From an uncultured Amylibacter sp. (GTDB lineage Bacteria; Pseudomonadota; Alphaproteobacteria; Rhodobacterales; Rhodobacteraceae): a DNA stretch of 39,587 nucleotides. The number at the start of each line of letters is the position of its first letter. Positions within the stretch are counted from its first letter, which is position 1. The translations under genes and the position numbers were made by a program. Of the stretch, positions 15,111 to 23,535 are shown piece by piece. The stretch spans positions 1 to 39,587 of the forward strand of contig CALDZS010000102.1 of NCBI GenBank assembly GCA_937944065.1, written 5' to 3'. The notes beneath the pieces are model-generated. The model searched no databases and was not told the origin of the DNA. It saw only the letters and a list, made by a program, of their open reading frames with translations.

Positions 15111-15842
15111 ATGGCATATTCGGCAAAAATTAGGCTCTTTGTAGACGCGGACTTGGGCGATGGGCAATCACTTTCGTTGGATGCCAAGCAGGCGCACTAT
15201 CTGTTCGGTGTGATGCGGATGAAGGTAGGCGAGCCAGTTTTACTTTTTAATGGGCGCGATGGCGAATGGTTGGCGACAGTTACCGAAGCGCGTAAAAAGG
15301 CGGGTGTTCTAACGTGTGAACGCCAGACCTTAGAACAAGCGATGCCTCCTGATTTGTGGTTGCTATTCGCCCCAATCAAGAAAACTCGAACGGACTTTAT
15401 TGTTGAAAAAGCCACCGAACTTGGCGTGGCGAAAATTCAACCTGTGCAGACTGAATTCACAAATTCAGATCGTGTAAATAAAGATCGATTACAAGCACAT
15501 GCGATAGAAGCTGCAGAACAGTGTGGTGGTATATATGTACCGCCGGTTGAGAAACTGTTGCCCCTAAAGACAGTTCTTGCTAACTGGCCAGCAGATCGCA
15601 CGTTAATATTTTGCGATGAAACATCCGCCGGTACCGCTAGCTCGTCATTGGCGGGTGAGCAGGTCGGAAAGTGGGCGATTTTAATAGGGCCAGAAGGCGG
15701 ATTTTCAGCACCGGAAGTCGAATTTTTAAAAGGTTTGGAAAAGGTTAAGGTAATGAGCTTGGGGCCAAGAATTTTACGTGCAGATACAGCAGCGGTTGCA
15801 GCAATCACCTTGTGGCAAAACACGCTGGGCGACTGGGCATGA
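15111..15842 (+). CDS. rsmE: 16S rRNA (uracil1498-N3)-methyltransferase
   Basis: 243-residue SPOUT-class methyltransferase that modifies U1498 in 16S rRNA. N-terminal PUA-like part: YSAKIRLFVDADL and LSLDAKQAHYLFGVMRM. The knotted SAM site is visible as KWAILIGPEGGFSAPEVEF and SLGPRILRADTAAVAA. I start at ATG 15111 (preceded by AAAGG) rather than an in-frame ATG at 15075, which lies inside the divergent ubiA gene. The stop overlaps the next gene by ATGA. Confidence 0.94.
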   Translation: MAYSAKIRLFVDADLGDGQSLSLDAKQAHYLFGVMRMKVGEPVLLFNGRDGEWLATVTEARKKAGVLTCERQTLEQAMPPDLWLLFAPIKKTRTDFIVEKATELGVAKIQPVQTEFTNSDRVNKDRLQAHAIEAAEQCGGIYVPPVEKLLPLKTVLANWPADRTLIFCDETSAGTASSSLAGEQVGKWAILIGPEGGFSAPEVEFLKGLEKVKVMSLGPRILRADTAAVAAITLWQNTLGDWA

Positions 15843-16354
15843 ATTTTATCCGTCCAGAATTGCAAGCATTGATGTGGCGCTGGCGCGAGGTGGCATTGCT
15901 GGTTTCGATTATTTTGATAAGCGTTTATTTCTTTGTAACTGGGGCGGGTTTGATCCGCGTCATCACCATCGGATTGATCATTATTGGATTGGCATTCCTC
16001 TATCCTGCCATCCGACAGGCGCGCGCGGTCAGCCCGACAGTTAGCGTCGGGGTTGTAGAGATCACCGAACGTCGCATTCGTTATTTGGGACCCGAAACGG
16101 GGTCTGAAATATCCGCAAATGATTTGGACATGGTGCAAATAGAATCGCGCGACGAAAACGACACATCGGGCGAAGTGACATGGGTCTTCACCGATATTTA
16201 TGGACAATCCATGCTTATTCCGTCAGGCGCTGAAGGTGCGCGTGCGTTACTGGATGCGGTGTCATCCTTGCCCGGTGCCGATTTGGACGCAGTGGTGCGT
16301 GCTATGGGCTATCCCCAACGCACCTTGTTCACGATTTGGAAAAAATCAACTTAA
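15839..16354 (+). CDS. Membrane protein of unknown function, coupled to rsmE
   Basis: 171 residues with two closely spaced membrane helices near the N-terminus (about 18-35 and 38-55). A soluble C-terminal part of mixed strands follows, with VGVVEITERRIRYLGPETG and TWVFTDIYGQSMLIPSG. The layout is reminiscent of bacterial PH-type or two-helix membrane regulators, but I cannot assign a family. ATG 15839 overlaps the rsmE TGA, indicating translational coupling. gshA follows 76 bases later on the same strand. The gene is clearly real by position and composition. Confidence 0.8.
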   Translation: MNFIRPELQALMWRWREVALLVSIILISVYFFVTGAGLIRVITIGLIIIGLAFLYPAIRQARAVSPTVSVGVVEITERRIRYLGPETGSEISANDLDMVQIESRDENDTSGEVTWVFTDIYGQSMLIPSGAEGARALLDAVSSLPGADLDAVVRAMGYPQRTLFTIWKKST

Positions 16355-16430
16355 TCCAACAGCGATCCCTTGCGTGTGGATTGCCGCTTTGATTAAGTCG
16401 GGGCGAACCCAACCGTGAATTGGAATTTAT

Positions 16431-17801
16431 ATGTCGATCCCTCAGTCTGGTGGTGGCCCCATCGAGAACCGCAACCAGCTTGCTGAATACCTGGAAGACG
16501 GCAACAAGCCCAAACAAGATTGGCGCATTGGTACCGAACATGAAAAGTTCGGTTATTGCAAAGATAAGATGTTGCCACTGCCGTACGAAGGGGCCTGTTC
16601 GATTCAAGCCATGCTTGAAGGATTGCGCGACGAGTTTAATTGGGCGCCAGTATTAGAGGCGGACAAATTAATTGGTCTGGTTAAGGACGGCGCAAATGTT
16701 TCACTGGAACCGGGTGGACAATTGGAACTGTCAGGCGCGCCTTTGGAAACAATTCATGAAACCTGCGACGAGGTGAATGTCCATTTGCGCGAGGTGCAAA
16801 CAATTGCCGACCGCATTGGCGCTGGGTTTATCGGTCTGGGTGCTGCCCCAATTTGGACCCATGATCAGATGCATATGATGCCCAAAGGGCGATATCGTTT
16901 GATGACGGATTACATGGGTCGTGTTGGCACGCATGGTACACAGATGATGTATCGGACCTGCACTGTGCAAGTTAACCTTGATTTCGCATCAGAGGCAGAC
17001 ATGGTCAAAAAATTCCGCGTGGCACTTGCACTGCAATCGGTCGCTGTGGCGCTGTTCGCTAATTCGCCGTTTTTTGAAGGCAAACCAAATGGTCACAAAA
17101 GCTGGCGCTCACGGATATGGCGCGACCTTGATCCTGCGCGCACGGGCACATTACCGTTCGCGTTCGAGGATGGAATGGGGTTCGACCGTTACGTTGATTA
17201 CGCTTTGGATGTGCCGATGTATTTTGTCTATCGCGATGGCAAATATATCGACGCACTGGGGCAATCCTTCCGTGATTTCCTAAAGGGTAAATTGCCTGCC
17301 TTACCAGGTGAAATTCCTACATTGTCTGATTGGGCAGATCATTTAACCACGATCTTTCCAGAGGCACGGATCAAGAAGTTTATGGAAATGCGCGGGGCAG
17401 ATGGTGGCCCTTGGCGTCGCATTTGTGCGCTGCCAGCGTTTTGGGTTGGCTTGCTTTATGATCAATCCTCGTTGGATGCCGCTTGGGATATTTGCAAAGA
17501 CTGGGATCTAGAAACCCGTGAGGGGTTGCGGGTCGCTGCATCTGTTGATGGGTTGCAGGCACAAGTCGGTGATATCAAAATGCTGGATTTGGCACGCCGT
17601 GTTCTAGATTTATCCGCCGCAGGCTTAACTGCACGTGCGCGGTCAGGTGCCGGTGGACTGGTCCCAGACGAGGTGCATTTCTTGAATGCACTGCAAGAGG
17701 ATTTGGATCAAGAACGCACTCCAGCAGATGAATTGTTGGCGAAATATCATGGCGAATGGCAAGGTGATTTGTCCAAAATCTACGCCGAATATAGTTACTA
17801 A
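16431..17801 (+). CDS. gshA: Glutamate-cysteine ligase, plant/alphaproteobacterial type
   Basis: 456-residue ATP-dependent enzyme joining glutamate and cysteine, the first step of glutathione synthesis. It belongs to the plant-type class used by alphaproteobacteria rather than the E. coli GshA class. Diagnostic stretches include WRIGTEHEKFGY near residue 27, VSLEPGGQLELSGAPL near 87, MPKGRYRLMTDYM, MMYRTCTVQVNLDF, and the DLDPARTG region. Length is normal for the class. A symmetric terminator follows within 5 bases of the stop. Confidence 0.95.
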   Translation: MSIPQSGGGPIENRNQLAEYLEDGNKPKQDWRIGTEHEKFGYCKDKMLPLPYEGACSIQAMLEGLRDEFNWAPVLEADKLIGLVKDGANVSLEPGGQLELSGAPLETIHETCDEVNVHLREVQTIADRIGAGFIGLGAAPIWTHDQMHMMPKGRYRLMTDYMGRVGTHGTQMMYRTCTVQVNLDFASEADMVKKFRVALALQSVAVALFANSPFFEGKPNGHKSWRSRIWRDLDPARTGTLPFAFEDGMGFDRYVDYALDVPMYFVYRDGKYIDALGQSFRDFLKGKLPALPGEIPTLSDWADHLTTIFPEARIKKFMEMRGADGGPWRRICALPAFWVGLLYDQSSLDAAWDICKDWDLETREGLRVAASVDGLQAQVGDIKMLDLARRVLDLSAAGLTARARSGAGGLVPDEVHFLNALQEDLDQERTPADELLAKYHGEWQGDLSKIYAEYSY

Positions 17802-17805
17802 TAAA

Positions 17806-17831
17806 AAACCCAGCCGCATGCGGCTGGGTTT
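17806..17831. terminator. Bidirectional intrinsic terminator between gshA and DUF805
   Basis: A perfect 26-base palindrome centred on GCATGC, with AAACCC/GGGTTT ends. The A run before it gives six or more U residues for minus-strand transcripts; only three follow on the plus strand. It thus serves the pyrB-DUF805 operon strongly and gshA less so. Confidence 0.85.
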
Positions 17832-17854
17832 CAAATGCCTGTTCGGCGCGTTGG

Positions 17855-18265
17855 CTAGTAGTTGTTACCGTCGTCAACGCTGTCCATTGCCCAGAATACG
17901 ATCAAGACGATCAGGCCAATTAGGCCGATCAATGGGATGATTGTCAGCAGCAATAACAGCTGCCACCAGCCCGATCGATTGGTGTCGTGCAAACGGCGTG
18001 ACCCAGCAGCCAGCATCGGGATGTACATTGCAATTGTAATGATCAACCAGACCAAACCGCCGATACCAAAGTTCAAACCAGATGATGCCTGTGGATTTTC
18101 AAAGTCGATTGTTGCGAACATAGAGCCCATCAAAAGACCCCCAATCACGAAACCCACGACAGTGATAAACAATATAAACCACCAAAATTCAGACCGCGAT
18201 GCGCGCCCCGAAAATGTGAAATATTTCTCTAGTAAACAGGTTTTGACTGCCTCGACAAAATTCAT
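17855..18265 (-). CDS. DUF805 family membrane protein
   Basis: 136 residues with four membrane helices. The DUF805 signature is present: YFTFSGRASRSEFWWFILF at the N-terminus and GSRRLHDTNRSGWWQLLLL near residue 85, ending in a highly hydrophobic helix. The family is widespread and of unknown function. I start at ATG 18265, not at 18286, because GGGGACTAAA immediately precedes it and the plsY stop lies one base upstream. It is the last gene of the pyrB operon, coupled to plsY. Confidence 0.9.
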   Translation of the reverse strand: MNFVEAVKTCLLEKYFTFSGRASRSEFWWFILFITVVGFVIGGLLMGSMFATIDFENPQASSGLNFGIGGLVWLIITIAMYIPMLAAGSRRLHDTNRSGWWQLLLLLTIIPLIGLIGLIVLIVFWAMDSVDDGNNY

Positions 18266-18266
18266 T

Positions 18267-18884
18267 TTAGTCCCCTTTTTTTCCAATTTTTGGTTCTTGA
18301 TTGTTAACTAATCTTTTGATGTTTGCATGATGCCGCACCCAGATTAAAAAGGCTAGCAAAATAGAGACGGCCATAAAATGTGGTTTGTCGAACACAGACA
18401 TCCAAATAAAGACGGACGCCGAACAAGCCAGTGCAGCGAGTGAAGAGATGCGGAATACGGCGGCCGTGACCAGCCATGTCAGACACGCGGCAACACCAAC
18501 TGGAAAGCTCAGCGCCAATACGGTGCCAAGGAAGGTTGCGACTCCTTTGCCACCCCTAAAGCCTAGCCAGATCGGAAAGCAATGCCCCAAAAACGCGAAC
18601 AAGCCAGCGATCTGCGCGGCAGTTTCGCCAATTAATGCATTGGCGATCAAGACAGCAAACCCGCCTTTTCCAGCGTCCCCAATGAGGGTCAGGGCGGCGG
18701 CAAATTTGTTACCAGTGCGCAAAACATTGGTGGCTCCGATATTGCCGGAACCGATCTGGCGCAAATCACCAAGGCCAAACAGTTTCGCACAGACAATGCC
18801 GAAAGGGATTGATCCCAGAAGATAGGCAAAGGTGGCCACGACCACTGATTGCAAAAGGGTGATTTCGGACCAGATCGGCATCAT
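18267..18884 (-). CDS. plsY: Acyl phosphate:glycerol-3-phosphate acyltransferase
   Basis: 205-residue inner-membrane enzyme that transfers the acyl group from acyl phosphate to glycerol 3-phosphate, starting phospholipid synthesis. Family loops are visible: LLGSIPFGIVCAKLFG, the motif GSGNIGATNVLRTG near 42-55, HCFPIWLGFRGGKGVATFLG near 97, and multiple helices. Its start overlaps the stop of the pyrC-like gene (ATGA), placing lipid synthesis in the pyrimidine operon, which is common in Rhodobacterales. Confidence 0.95.
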   Translation of the reverse strand: MMPIWSEITLLQSVVVATFAYLLGSIPFGIVCAKLFGLGDLRQIGSGNIGATNVLRTGNKFAAALTLIGDAGKGGFAVLIANALIGETAAQIAGLFAFLGHCFPIWLGFRGGKGVATFLGTVLALSFPVGVAACLTWLVTAAVFRISSLAALACSASVFIWMSVFDKPHFMAVSILLAFLIWVRHHANIKRLVNNQEPKIGKKGD

Positions 18885-20158
18885 CGTTCAAACACCAATT
18901 CGCCGCCGACATAAGTTTGCATAACTTGCCCTTGCATACGACGTCCATCAAAGGGCGTGTTTTTTGATTTCGATTTCAGCGTCGTGCGATCAAGAATGAA
19001 TGGCTTGTCTGGGTCAAACAAAACCAGATCAGCGGGTGCATCTACGGTCAAGCGCCCTGAATCCAAGCCAAACAAGTTTGCTGGATTTAATGACAACGCG
19101 GCCCACAAGGTCGGCAAATCCATATATTCACCATGCACCAATTGAAGTGCGGCGGGCAGCAAAGTTTCTAACGCCACCGCACCTGATGCGGCGCTGTCGA
19201 AAGGTACCCGCTTGCTTTCTTCATCCTGCGGCGTGTGCATAGAACTGATGATGTCGATTAGTCCCGATGCCACTGCATCGGCCAGTGCTACGCGGTCAGT
19301 TTCGTGGCGCAAAGGCGGTTTGACTTTGAAGAATGTTGGATAGCCTTCGATGTCAATTTCATTGAGCGTCAAATGGTGGATCGATGCACCGGCTGTAATC
19401 CGCAATCCCTTGGCTTTGGCCTGCGACAGTACGTCCAGCCCTGCTTTGGTTGACAACTGGTCAATGTGAACGCGTGCGCCTGTCATCTCGATCAAGGCGG
19501 CATCGCGATCCAGTTGGATACGTTCGGCCATTGGGGAAACTGCGGGCAGGCCCAACTTGGTCGCCAGCGCACCTGATGTGGCCGATGCGCCCGCAGACAA
19601 TTGCGGCTCTTGAGCGTGGGTGATGACCAGCGCATTCAATGAATTGGCATAGGTCAAACAACGCGAGAAAATCTTGATGTCAGTGACCACATGGTCACAA
19701 TCGGTAAAGGCCACCGCACCGGCATCCTGCAAGAACCCAATCTCTGCCATCTCGCGCCCTGCGCGGCCGCGGGTCAGCGATGCCATGGGTAACACGCGTA
19801 CTATGCTGGCCGCGCTGGCGCGGCGTTTGATGAATTCCAGGCTTTCAGGTGTATCGACGGACGGCACTGTGTCTGGGCGAATAACCATTGTGGTTACCCC
19901 GCCAGCCGCCGCAGCACGTCCTGCGGAAGCAAAGCTTTCTTTATGACGCTCGCCAGGTTCGCAAATTTTTACACCGATATCCAAGATGCCGGGTGCAAGA
20001 CACTTTCCTTCGCAATCTACGACTTGGTCGAATTTTCCTTTGGGTTCTCTGTCGGAAAATACCTGTTTGATTGCACCGTCAGCGACCAACAACGCGCCTA
20101 TTGTGTCAGTTCTTGCCTCTGGATCGATCAGACGGGCGTTGGAGAAAAGTATGTTCAT
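18881..20158 (-). CDS. Dihydroorotase-like protein lacking the metal site (PyrC' / PyrX type)
   Basis: 425-residue amidohydrolase-fold protein in the type I dihydroorotase family, but probably inactive. The usual D-x-H-x-H motif reads Asp60-Ile-Gly62-Val-Lys64 before EPGERHKESF. The HVST histidine is Gln234 (HIDQLST), and the catalytic aspartate of TDHAPH is Met307 (SSMHTPQ). His181 in ITHAQEP remains. In Pseudomonas such noncatalytic PyrC' proteins assemble with and stabilise aspartate carbamoyltransferase. Here the gene lies in the same operon as pyrB, so a structural role is likely and a separate active dihydroorotase should exist elsewhere. It overlaps both neighbours by 4 bases. Confidence 0.88.
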   Translation of the reverse strand: MNILFSNARLIDPEARTDTIGALLVADGAIKQVFSDREPKGKFDQVVDCEGKCLAPGILDIGVKICEPGERHKESFASAGRAAAAGGVTTMVIRPDTVPSVDTPESLEFIKRRASAASIVRVLPMASLTRGRAGREMAEIGFLQDAGAVAFTDCDHVVTDIKIFSRCLTYANSLNALVITHAQEPQLSAGASATSGALATKLGLPAVSPMAERIQLDRDAALIEMTGARVHIDQLSTKAGLDVLSQAKAKGLRITAGASIHHLTLNEIDIEGYPTFFKVKPPLRHETDRVALADAVASGLIDIISSMHTPQDEESKRVPFDSAASGAVALETLLPAALQLVHGEYMDLPTLWAALSLNPANLFGLDSGRLTVDAPADLVLFDPDKPFILDRTTLKSKSKNTPFDGRRMQGQVMQTYVGGELVFER

Positions 20159-20628
20159 TTTTTGCGCCCCGTTAATTCTTGGCGAACTTGCGCAGCATTG
20201 GCCACGCCAACCAAATTCTGGCTAAGCCCAAAACGCCCTGTGAAGCGAACCGTTGATCCAAATCCTTGGATCCGTTTAAGCGAAGACAGCAGGGTTGGTG
20301 TGCGCCCTTTGACATAGATGGCTCGATCAGTGATCAACCATTCTTGACGGCAATACATCGTAAACACGAGAGCTACTCCAAACAGCGTCATAGCCCCCAG
20401 CAACAAAGCAGTGTTTTGTGTCATAGACACACCAATCAGCGGGGCTGCGAAGATGCTTAAAATGATAAAGCCGGCGGAAAAGCATACGTTTTTTTTCAAC
20501 CAAGCATCCAACGTGAAACGACCTGTAAAAATCGTCTTCTCAGTCGCGGCTAAAACTGGCGGCCATTCTTTGGATGGTTGAAATTTTGTGGCTTCTTCTA
20601 CCAGCTCGTCGAATTGCTTGCTGCTCAT
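20155..20628 (-). CDS. PH-domain-like membrane protein between pyrB and pyrC-like gene
   Basis: 157 residues. A cytoplasmic N-terminus of about 50 residues precedes two membrane helices (FSAGFIILSIFAAPLIGV and TALLLGAMTLFGVALVFTM). A C-terminal stretch WLITDRAIYVKGRTPTLLSS resembles the start of bacterial PH (YdbS/bPH2-like) domains. It overlaps pyrB and the pyrC-like gene by 4 bases each, so it is tightly coupled to both. It has no obvious pyrimidine role; it might anchor something to the membrane, but this is a guess. Confidence 0.78.
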   Translation of the reverse strand: MSSKQFDELVEEATKFQPSKEWPPVLAATEKTIFTGRFTLDAWLKKNVCFSAGFIILSIFAAPLIGVSMTQNTALLLGAMTLFGVALVFTMYCRQEWLITDRAIYVKGRTPTLLSSLKRIQGFGSTVRFTGRFGLSQNLVGVANAAQVRQELTGRKK

Positions 20629-21575
20629 ACCATCACCCCTGACGGTTTTTTGCGGCGGTGATTGGCCAATAAGTCCATCGCGGCCATACGCACGGCGACA
20701 CCCATTTCTACCTGTTCTTGGATCACAGAGCGCCCAATATCGTCGGCTATGTCACCATCGATTTCAACACCACGGTTCATTGGGCCAGGATGCATCACAA
20801 TCGCATCTGGTTTCGCGTTCGCCAGCTTGGCCGCATTTAGCCCCCAACGATGATAGTATTCCCGCTCTGACGGGATAAAAGCGCCGTCCATACGTTCGCG
20901 TTGCAGACGCAGCATCATCACAACATCGACGTCTTTTAGACCTTCATCCATATCTTCGTAGATTTCGACGCCGAACAAATCGATCCCAGCAGGAAGCAAG
21001 GTTTTTGGTGCGACCAGACGAATTCGGCTTTCCATTTTATTCAACAAAAAAATGTTCGATCGCGCGACACGGCTATGCGCAATATCGCCACAAATGGCGA
21101 CATTCAGACGGTGTAATCGTCCTTTGGACCTACGGATTGTCAACGCATCCAACAATGCCTGCGTCGGATGCTCGTGTCGGCCATCGCCGGCATTCAGGAC
21201 CGCGCATTTCACCTTTTGCGCCAACAGATCAACCGCACCACTTTCAGGGTGCCGAACGACAAGCAGATCGGGGTTCATTGCGTTCAAAGTCATTGCCGTA
21301 TCGATCAGGGTTTCACCCTTTTTGATCGAAGACGCACCCAACGCCATGTTGATCACATCAGCGCCCATTCGTTTGCCTGCAATCTCAAAGCTCGACAGTG
21401 TCCGTGTAGAGTTCTCGAAAAACATGTTGATCTGGGTTTTGCCCGCCAACGCGTCAGATCGTTTTGCAGATTGGCGGTTCAGATCAACATATTGATCGGC
21501 AAGGTCTAAGATGGAATTGATATCGGGAACAGATAGATGTTCGATGCCTAAAAGATGCTCGGCAGAAAAATCCAT
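20625..21575 (-). CDS. pyrB: Aspartate carbamoyltransferase catalytic subunit
   Basis: 316-residue enzyme that condenses carbamoyl phosphate and aspartate, the first committed step of pyrimidine synthesis. The carbamoyl-phosphate site FFENSTRT (Ser56-Thr59), the HPTQALLDAL motif and the aspartate-side MHPGPMNRG motif are all intact. I choose ATG 21575, 6 bases after AAGGGA; a TTG two codons upstream (21581) is possible. It heads the operon with the PH-like protein, the noncatalytic dihydroorotase homologue, plsY and DUF805. No pyrI regulatory subunit is present, as expected for the class that pairs with PyrC-type proteins. Confidence 0.96.
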   Translation of the reverse strand: MDFSAEHLLGIEHLSVPDINSILDLADQYVDLNRQSAKRSDALAGKTQINMFFENSTRTLSSFEIAGKRMGADVINMALGASSIKKGETLIDTAMTLNAMNPDLLVVRHPESGAVDLLAQKVKCAVLNAGDGRHEHPTQALLDALTIRRSKGRLHRLNVAICGDIAHSRVARSNIFLLNKMESRIRLVAPKTLLPAGIDLFGVEIYEDMDEGLKDVDVVMMLRLQRERMDGAFIPSEREYYHRWGLNAAKLANAKPDAIVMHPGPMNRGVEIDGDIADDIGRSVIQEQVEMGVAVRMAAMDLLANHRRKKPSGVMV

Positions 21576-21689
21576 ATCCAATCCCTTATTTTCGCGTGTT
21601 ATATCAGCGCTTTTGCATAAGACAAGAGTTTACGTCAGCGGGTCGACCTCATATCCTGTTAACACCTTATACAGAGATTCTGTTGAACC

Positions 21690-22484
21690 ATGCCAGAGAT
21701 GCTTGATTATTTTGCCGCAAAAGCCGCATTAGAGTGGCAGTTCGAGCTGGGCGTGGACGAGGCGATTTGCGAACTTCCGCAGAATCGCTATGCCGAAGAC
21801 GCAAAGAAACCCGCGTTCAAGATGGGAAAAGCATCAAACATCGCGCCGATGGCGTCTGTTCCGAATATCTTTCCCGCTAAAGAAGCCGCACCCGATGTTG
21901 CGCGTTTACTGGCCGCTAAGTGCGCTGATCTGGATGAACTGCGCAATGCCATGGCGGTGTTCGAACTGTGCATGTTAAAAAAGGGCGCCAAGAATATGGT
22001 GTTCGCGCAAGGTTCGCCAAAGTCCGATATCATGGTCGTGGGTGACGTTCCTGACAGACAAGAGGATCAGTTGGGCATACCGTTTCAAGGGGAAAAGGGC
22101 ACGTTGCTTGACAATATGTTTGCCGCGATTGAACGCACGCGGTCTGGCGAAGACGCCAACACGGGTCTGTACGTTACGAATGTGATCCCCTGGCGCACTC
22201 CGCAAGATCGCGAGCCAACCGCGGATGAGATCGAAATGTTGAAACCATTTTTACAAAGACATGTGGAATTGGCCGAACCAAAAGTGTTGGTGTTGATGGG
22301 AAATACGGCATGCCAAGCGGGCTTGGGCAAAGCCGGCGTTACCCGTTTGCGCGGCGCGTGGGTCGAGGCATTTGGTGTGCCAACATTACCGATGTTCCAC
22401 CCGTCCGCGTTGTTGCGTGATCCCTTGAAAAAACGCGATACATGGGCCGACCTTTTGGCGATCAAAACAAGATTGGTGGATTGA
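21690..22484 (+). CDS. Uracil-DNA glycosylase family protein (family 4-like, without canonical Fe-S cysteines)
   Basis: 264 residues with a UDG-fold domain from about 90 to 260. Motif A reads GDVPDRQEDQLGIPF (118-132), where family 4 enzymes usually have GEAPG-x2-ED. TNVIPWRTP (163-171) stands where many have a cysteine, and motif B is MFHPSALLRDP. Of the four Fe-S cysteines only Cys94 seems kept. An N-terminal region of about 85 residues, partly disordered, precedes the domain. Substrate recognition probably remains uracil or a related base, but activity is uncertain. It is the first gene of a run with moaB and a NUDIX hydrolase. Confidence 0.82.
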   Translation: MPEMLDYFAAKAALEWQFELGVDEAICELPQNRYAEDAKKPAFKMGKASNIAPMASVPNIFPAKEAAPDVARLLAAKCADLDELRNAMAVFELCMLKKGAKNMVFAQGSPKSDIMVVGDVPDRQEDQLGIPFQGEKGTLLDNMFAAIERTRSGEDANTGLYVTNVIPWRTPQDREPTADEIEMLKPFLQRHVELAEPKVLVLMGNTACQAGLGKAGVTRLRGAWVEAFGVPTLPMFHPSALLRDPLKKRDTWADLLAIKTRLVD

Positions 22485-22485
22485 C

Positions 22486-23025
22486 ATGGCCATCGATGAA
22501 ACACGCAAGTTTATCCCGATCCGCATCGCGGTTCTGACCGTGTCGGATACACGAGAATTGGCTAATGATAAGTCAGGCGATATCCTGGTGGCGCGTTTGA
22601 CGGGATCTGGTCATGAATTAGCAGATCGCAAAATTGTCGAAGATGACCGTGGACTGATCGCCGCCCAACTAAGCGCGTGGTGCAACGACCCGAGCATCGA
22701 CGCTGTGATCAGCACTGGCGGCACAGGTCTGACCGGGCGCGATGTTACCGTCGAGGCGCACCGCGATGTGTATGAAAAAGAAATTGATGCGTTCAGCACT
22801 TTGTTCACCATGATCTCGTTTGAAAAAATCGGCACCTCTGCGGTGCAGTCGCGCGCGTGTGGCGGTGTTGCCAATGGCACTTATCTGTTCGCATTGCCGG
22901 GTAGCCCGGGGGCGTGCAAAGATGGCTGGGATCAAATCCTGTCCCTACAGTTTGATGCACGACATATGCCGTGTAATTTTGTAGAAATCATGCCGCGTTT
23001 GACCGAGCGTGTTAAACGCAGATGA
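22486..23025 (+). CDS. moaB: Molybdenum cofactor biosynthesis protein MoaB/MogA-like
   Basis: 179-residue member of the MoaB/Mog family that adenylylates molybdopterin before molybdenum insertion. Recognised by RIAVLTVSDTRELANDKSG, the nucleotide-binding STGGTGLTGRDVTVEA loop, FTMISFEKIGTSAVQSRA and FALPGSPGACKDGWDQIL. It starts one base after the UDG stop and overlaps the NUDIX gene start by ATGA. The MoaD/MoaE genes are on the same strand at 11121-11828 but not in the same operon. Confidence 0.93.
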   Translation: MAIDETRKFIPIRIAVLTVSDTRELANDKSGDILVARLTGSGHELADRKIVEDDRGLIAAQLSAWCNDPSIDAVISTGGTGLTGRDVTVEAHRDVYEKEIDAFSTLFTMISFEKIGTSAVQSRACGGVANGTYLFALPGSPGACKDGWDQILSLQFDARHMPCNFVEIMPRLTERVKRR

Positions 23026-23483
23026 ACGACACTGATTTTCACCTGATATCAGACTTATGGTCAGACAGCGCTGTATCCGTCACTTCAATCATTTTGCAGG
23101 ACAAATTGGGACGTGTTGTTAGTCAACTGCGTGATGATTTCGATGGGCTTGGCGGGCGCGGAAAGTGGGGTATGTTTGGTGGGCATGTTGAAGCAGGCGA
23201 GACACCGGCCCAGGCGGCCATCCGCGAGTTGGCTGAGGAAACCAATATAAATGCTGAGGCGACAGATATCGCGCCTTTCGTTAGGTTGGTGCCAGTGCAA
23301 GGCTATCAAGTGCGTCACTATATTTATACCTTGAACCGATCCATCGAGTTGCACGAGATTGCAGTGAGCGAAGGCGCGGGATTTGCGGCGTTGAATGCAA
23401 GGCAATTGGCCCAGTTTGACCTGATTCCATCTGCAAGGATGATATTTGATCATATGAATAATCTCGGGCAACTTGCGCAATAG
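23022..23483 (+). CDS. NUDIX hydrolase
   Basis: 153 residues. The Nudix box is nearly complete: Gly54-x5-Glu60-x7-Arg68-Glu69-Leu-x-Glu72-Glu73, with Asn in place of the final glycine (GHVEAGETPAQAAIREL, AEETNI). Such enzymes hydrolyse nucleoside diphosphates linked to another group; the substrate cannot be told here. It is preceded by a GKWGMFGG strand typical of the fold. It overlaps the moaB stop by 4 bases, so coordinated expression with MoaB and the UDG is likely. Confidence 0.9.
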   Translation: MNDTDFHLISDLWSDSAVSVTSIILQDKLGRVVSQLRDDFDGLGGRGKWGMFGGHVEAGETPAQAAIRELAEETNINAEATDIAPFVRLVPVQGYQVRHYIYTLNRSIELHEIAVSEGAGFAALNARQLAQFDLIPSARMIFDHMNNLGQLAQ

Positions 23484-23535
23484 CGACGGAACGCTAGATT
23501 ATGTACGTATAACCTAATGAACTAGGACAATATTA

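Noticed and set aside
15437..16207. 256-codon minus-strand open frame opposite rsmE and the following gene
   Set aside because: Antisense to two well-supported genes; low-complexity, His/Cys/Asn-rich translation typical of shadow frames.
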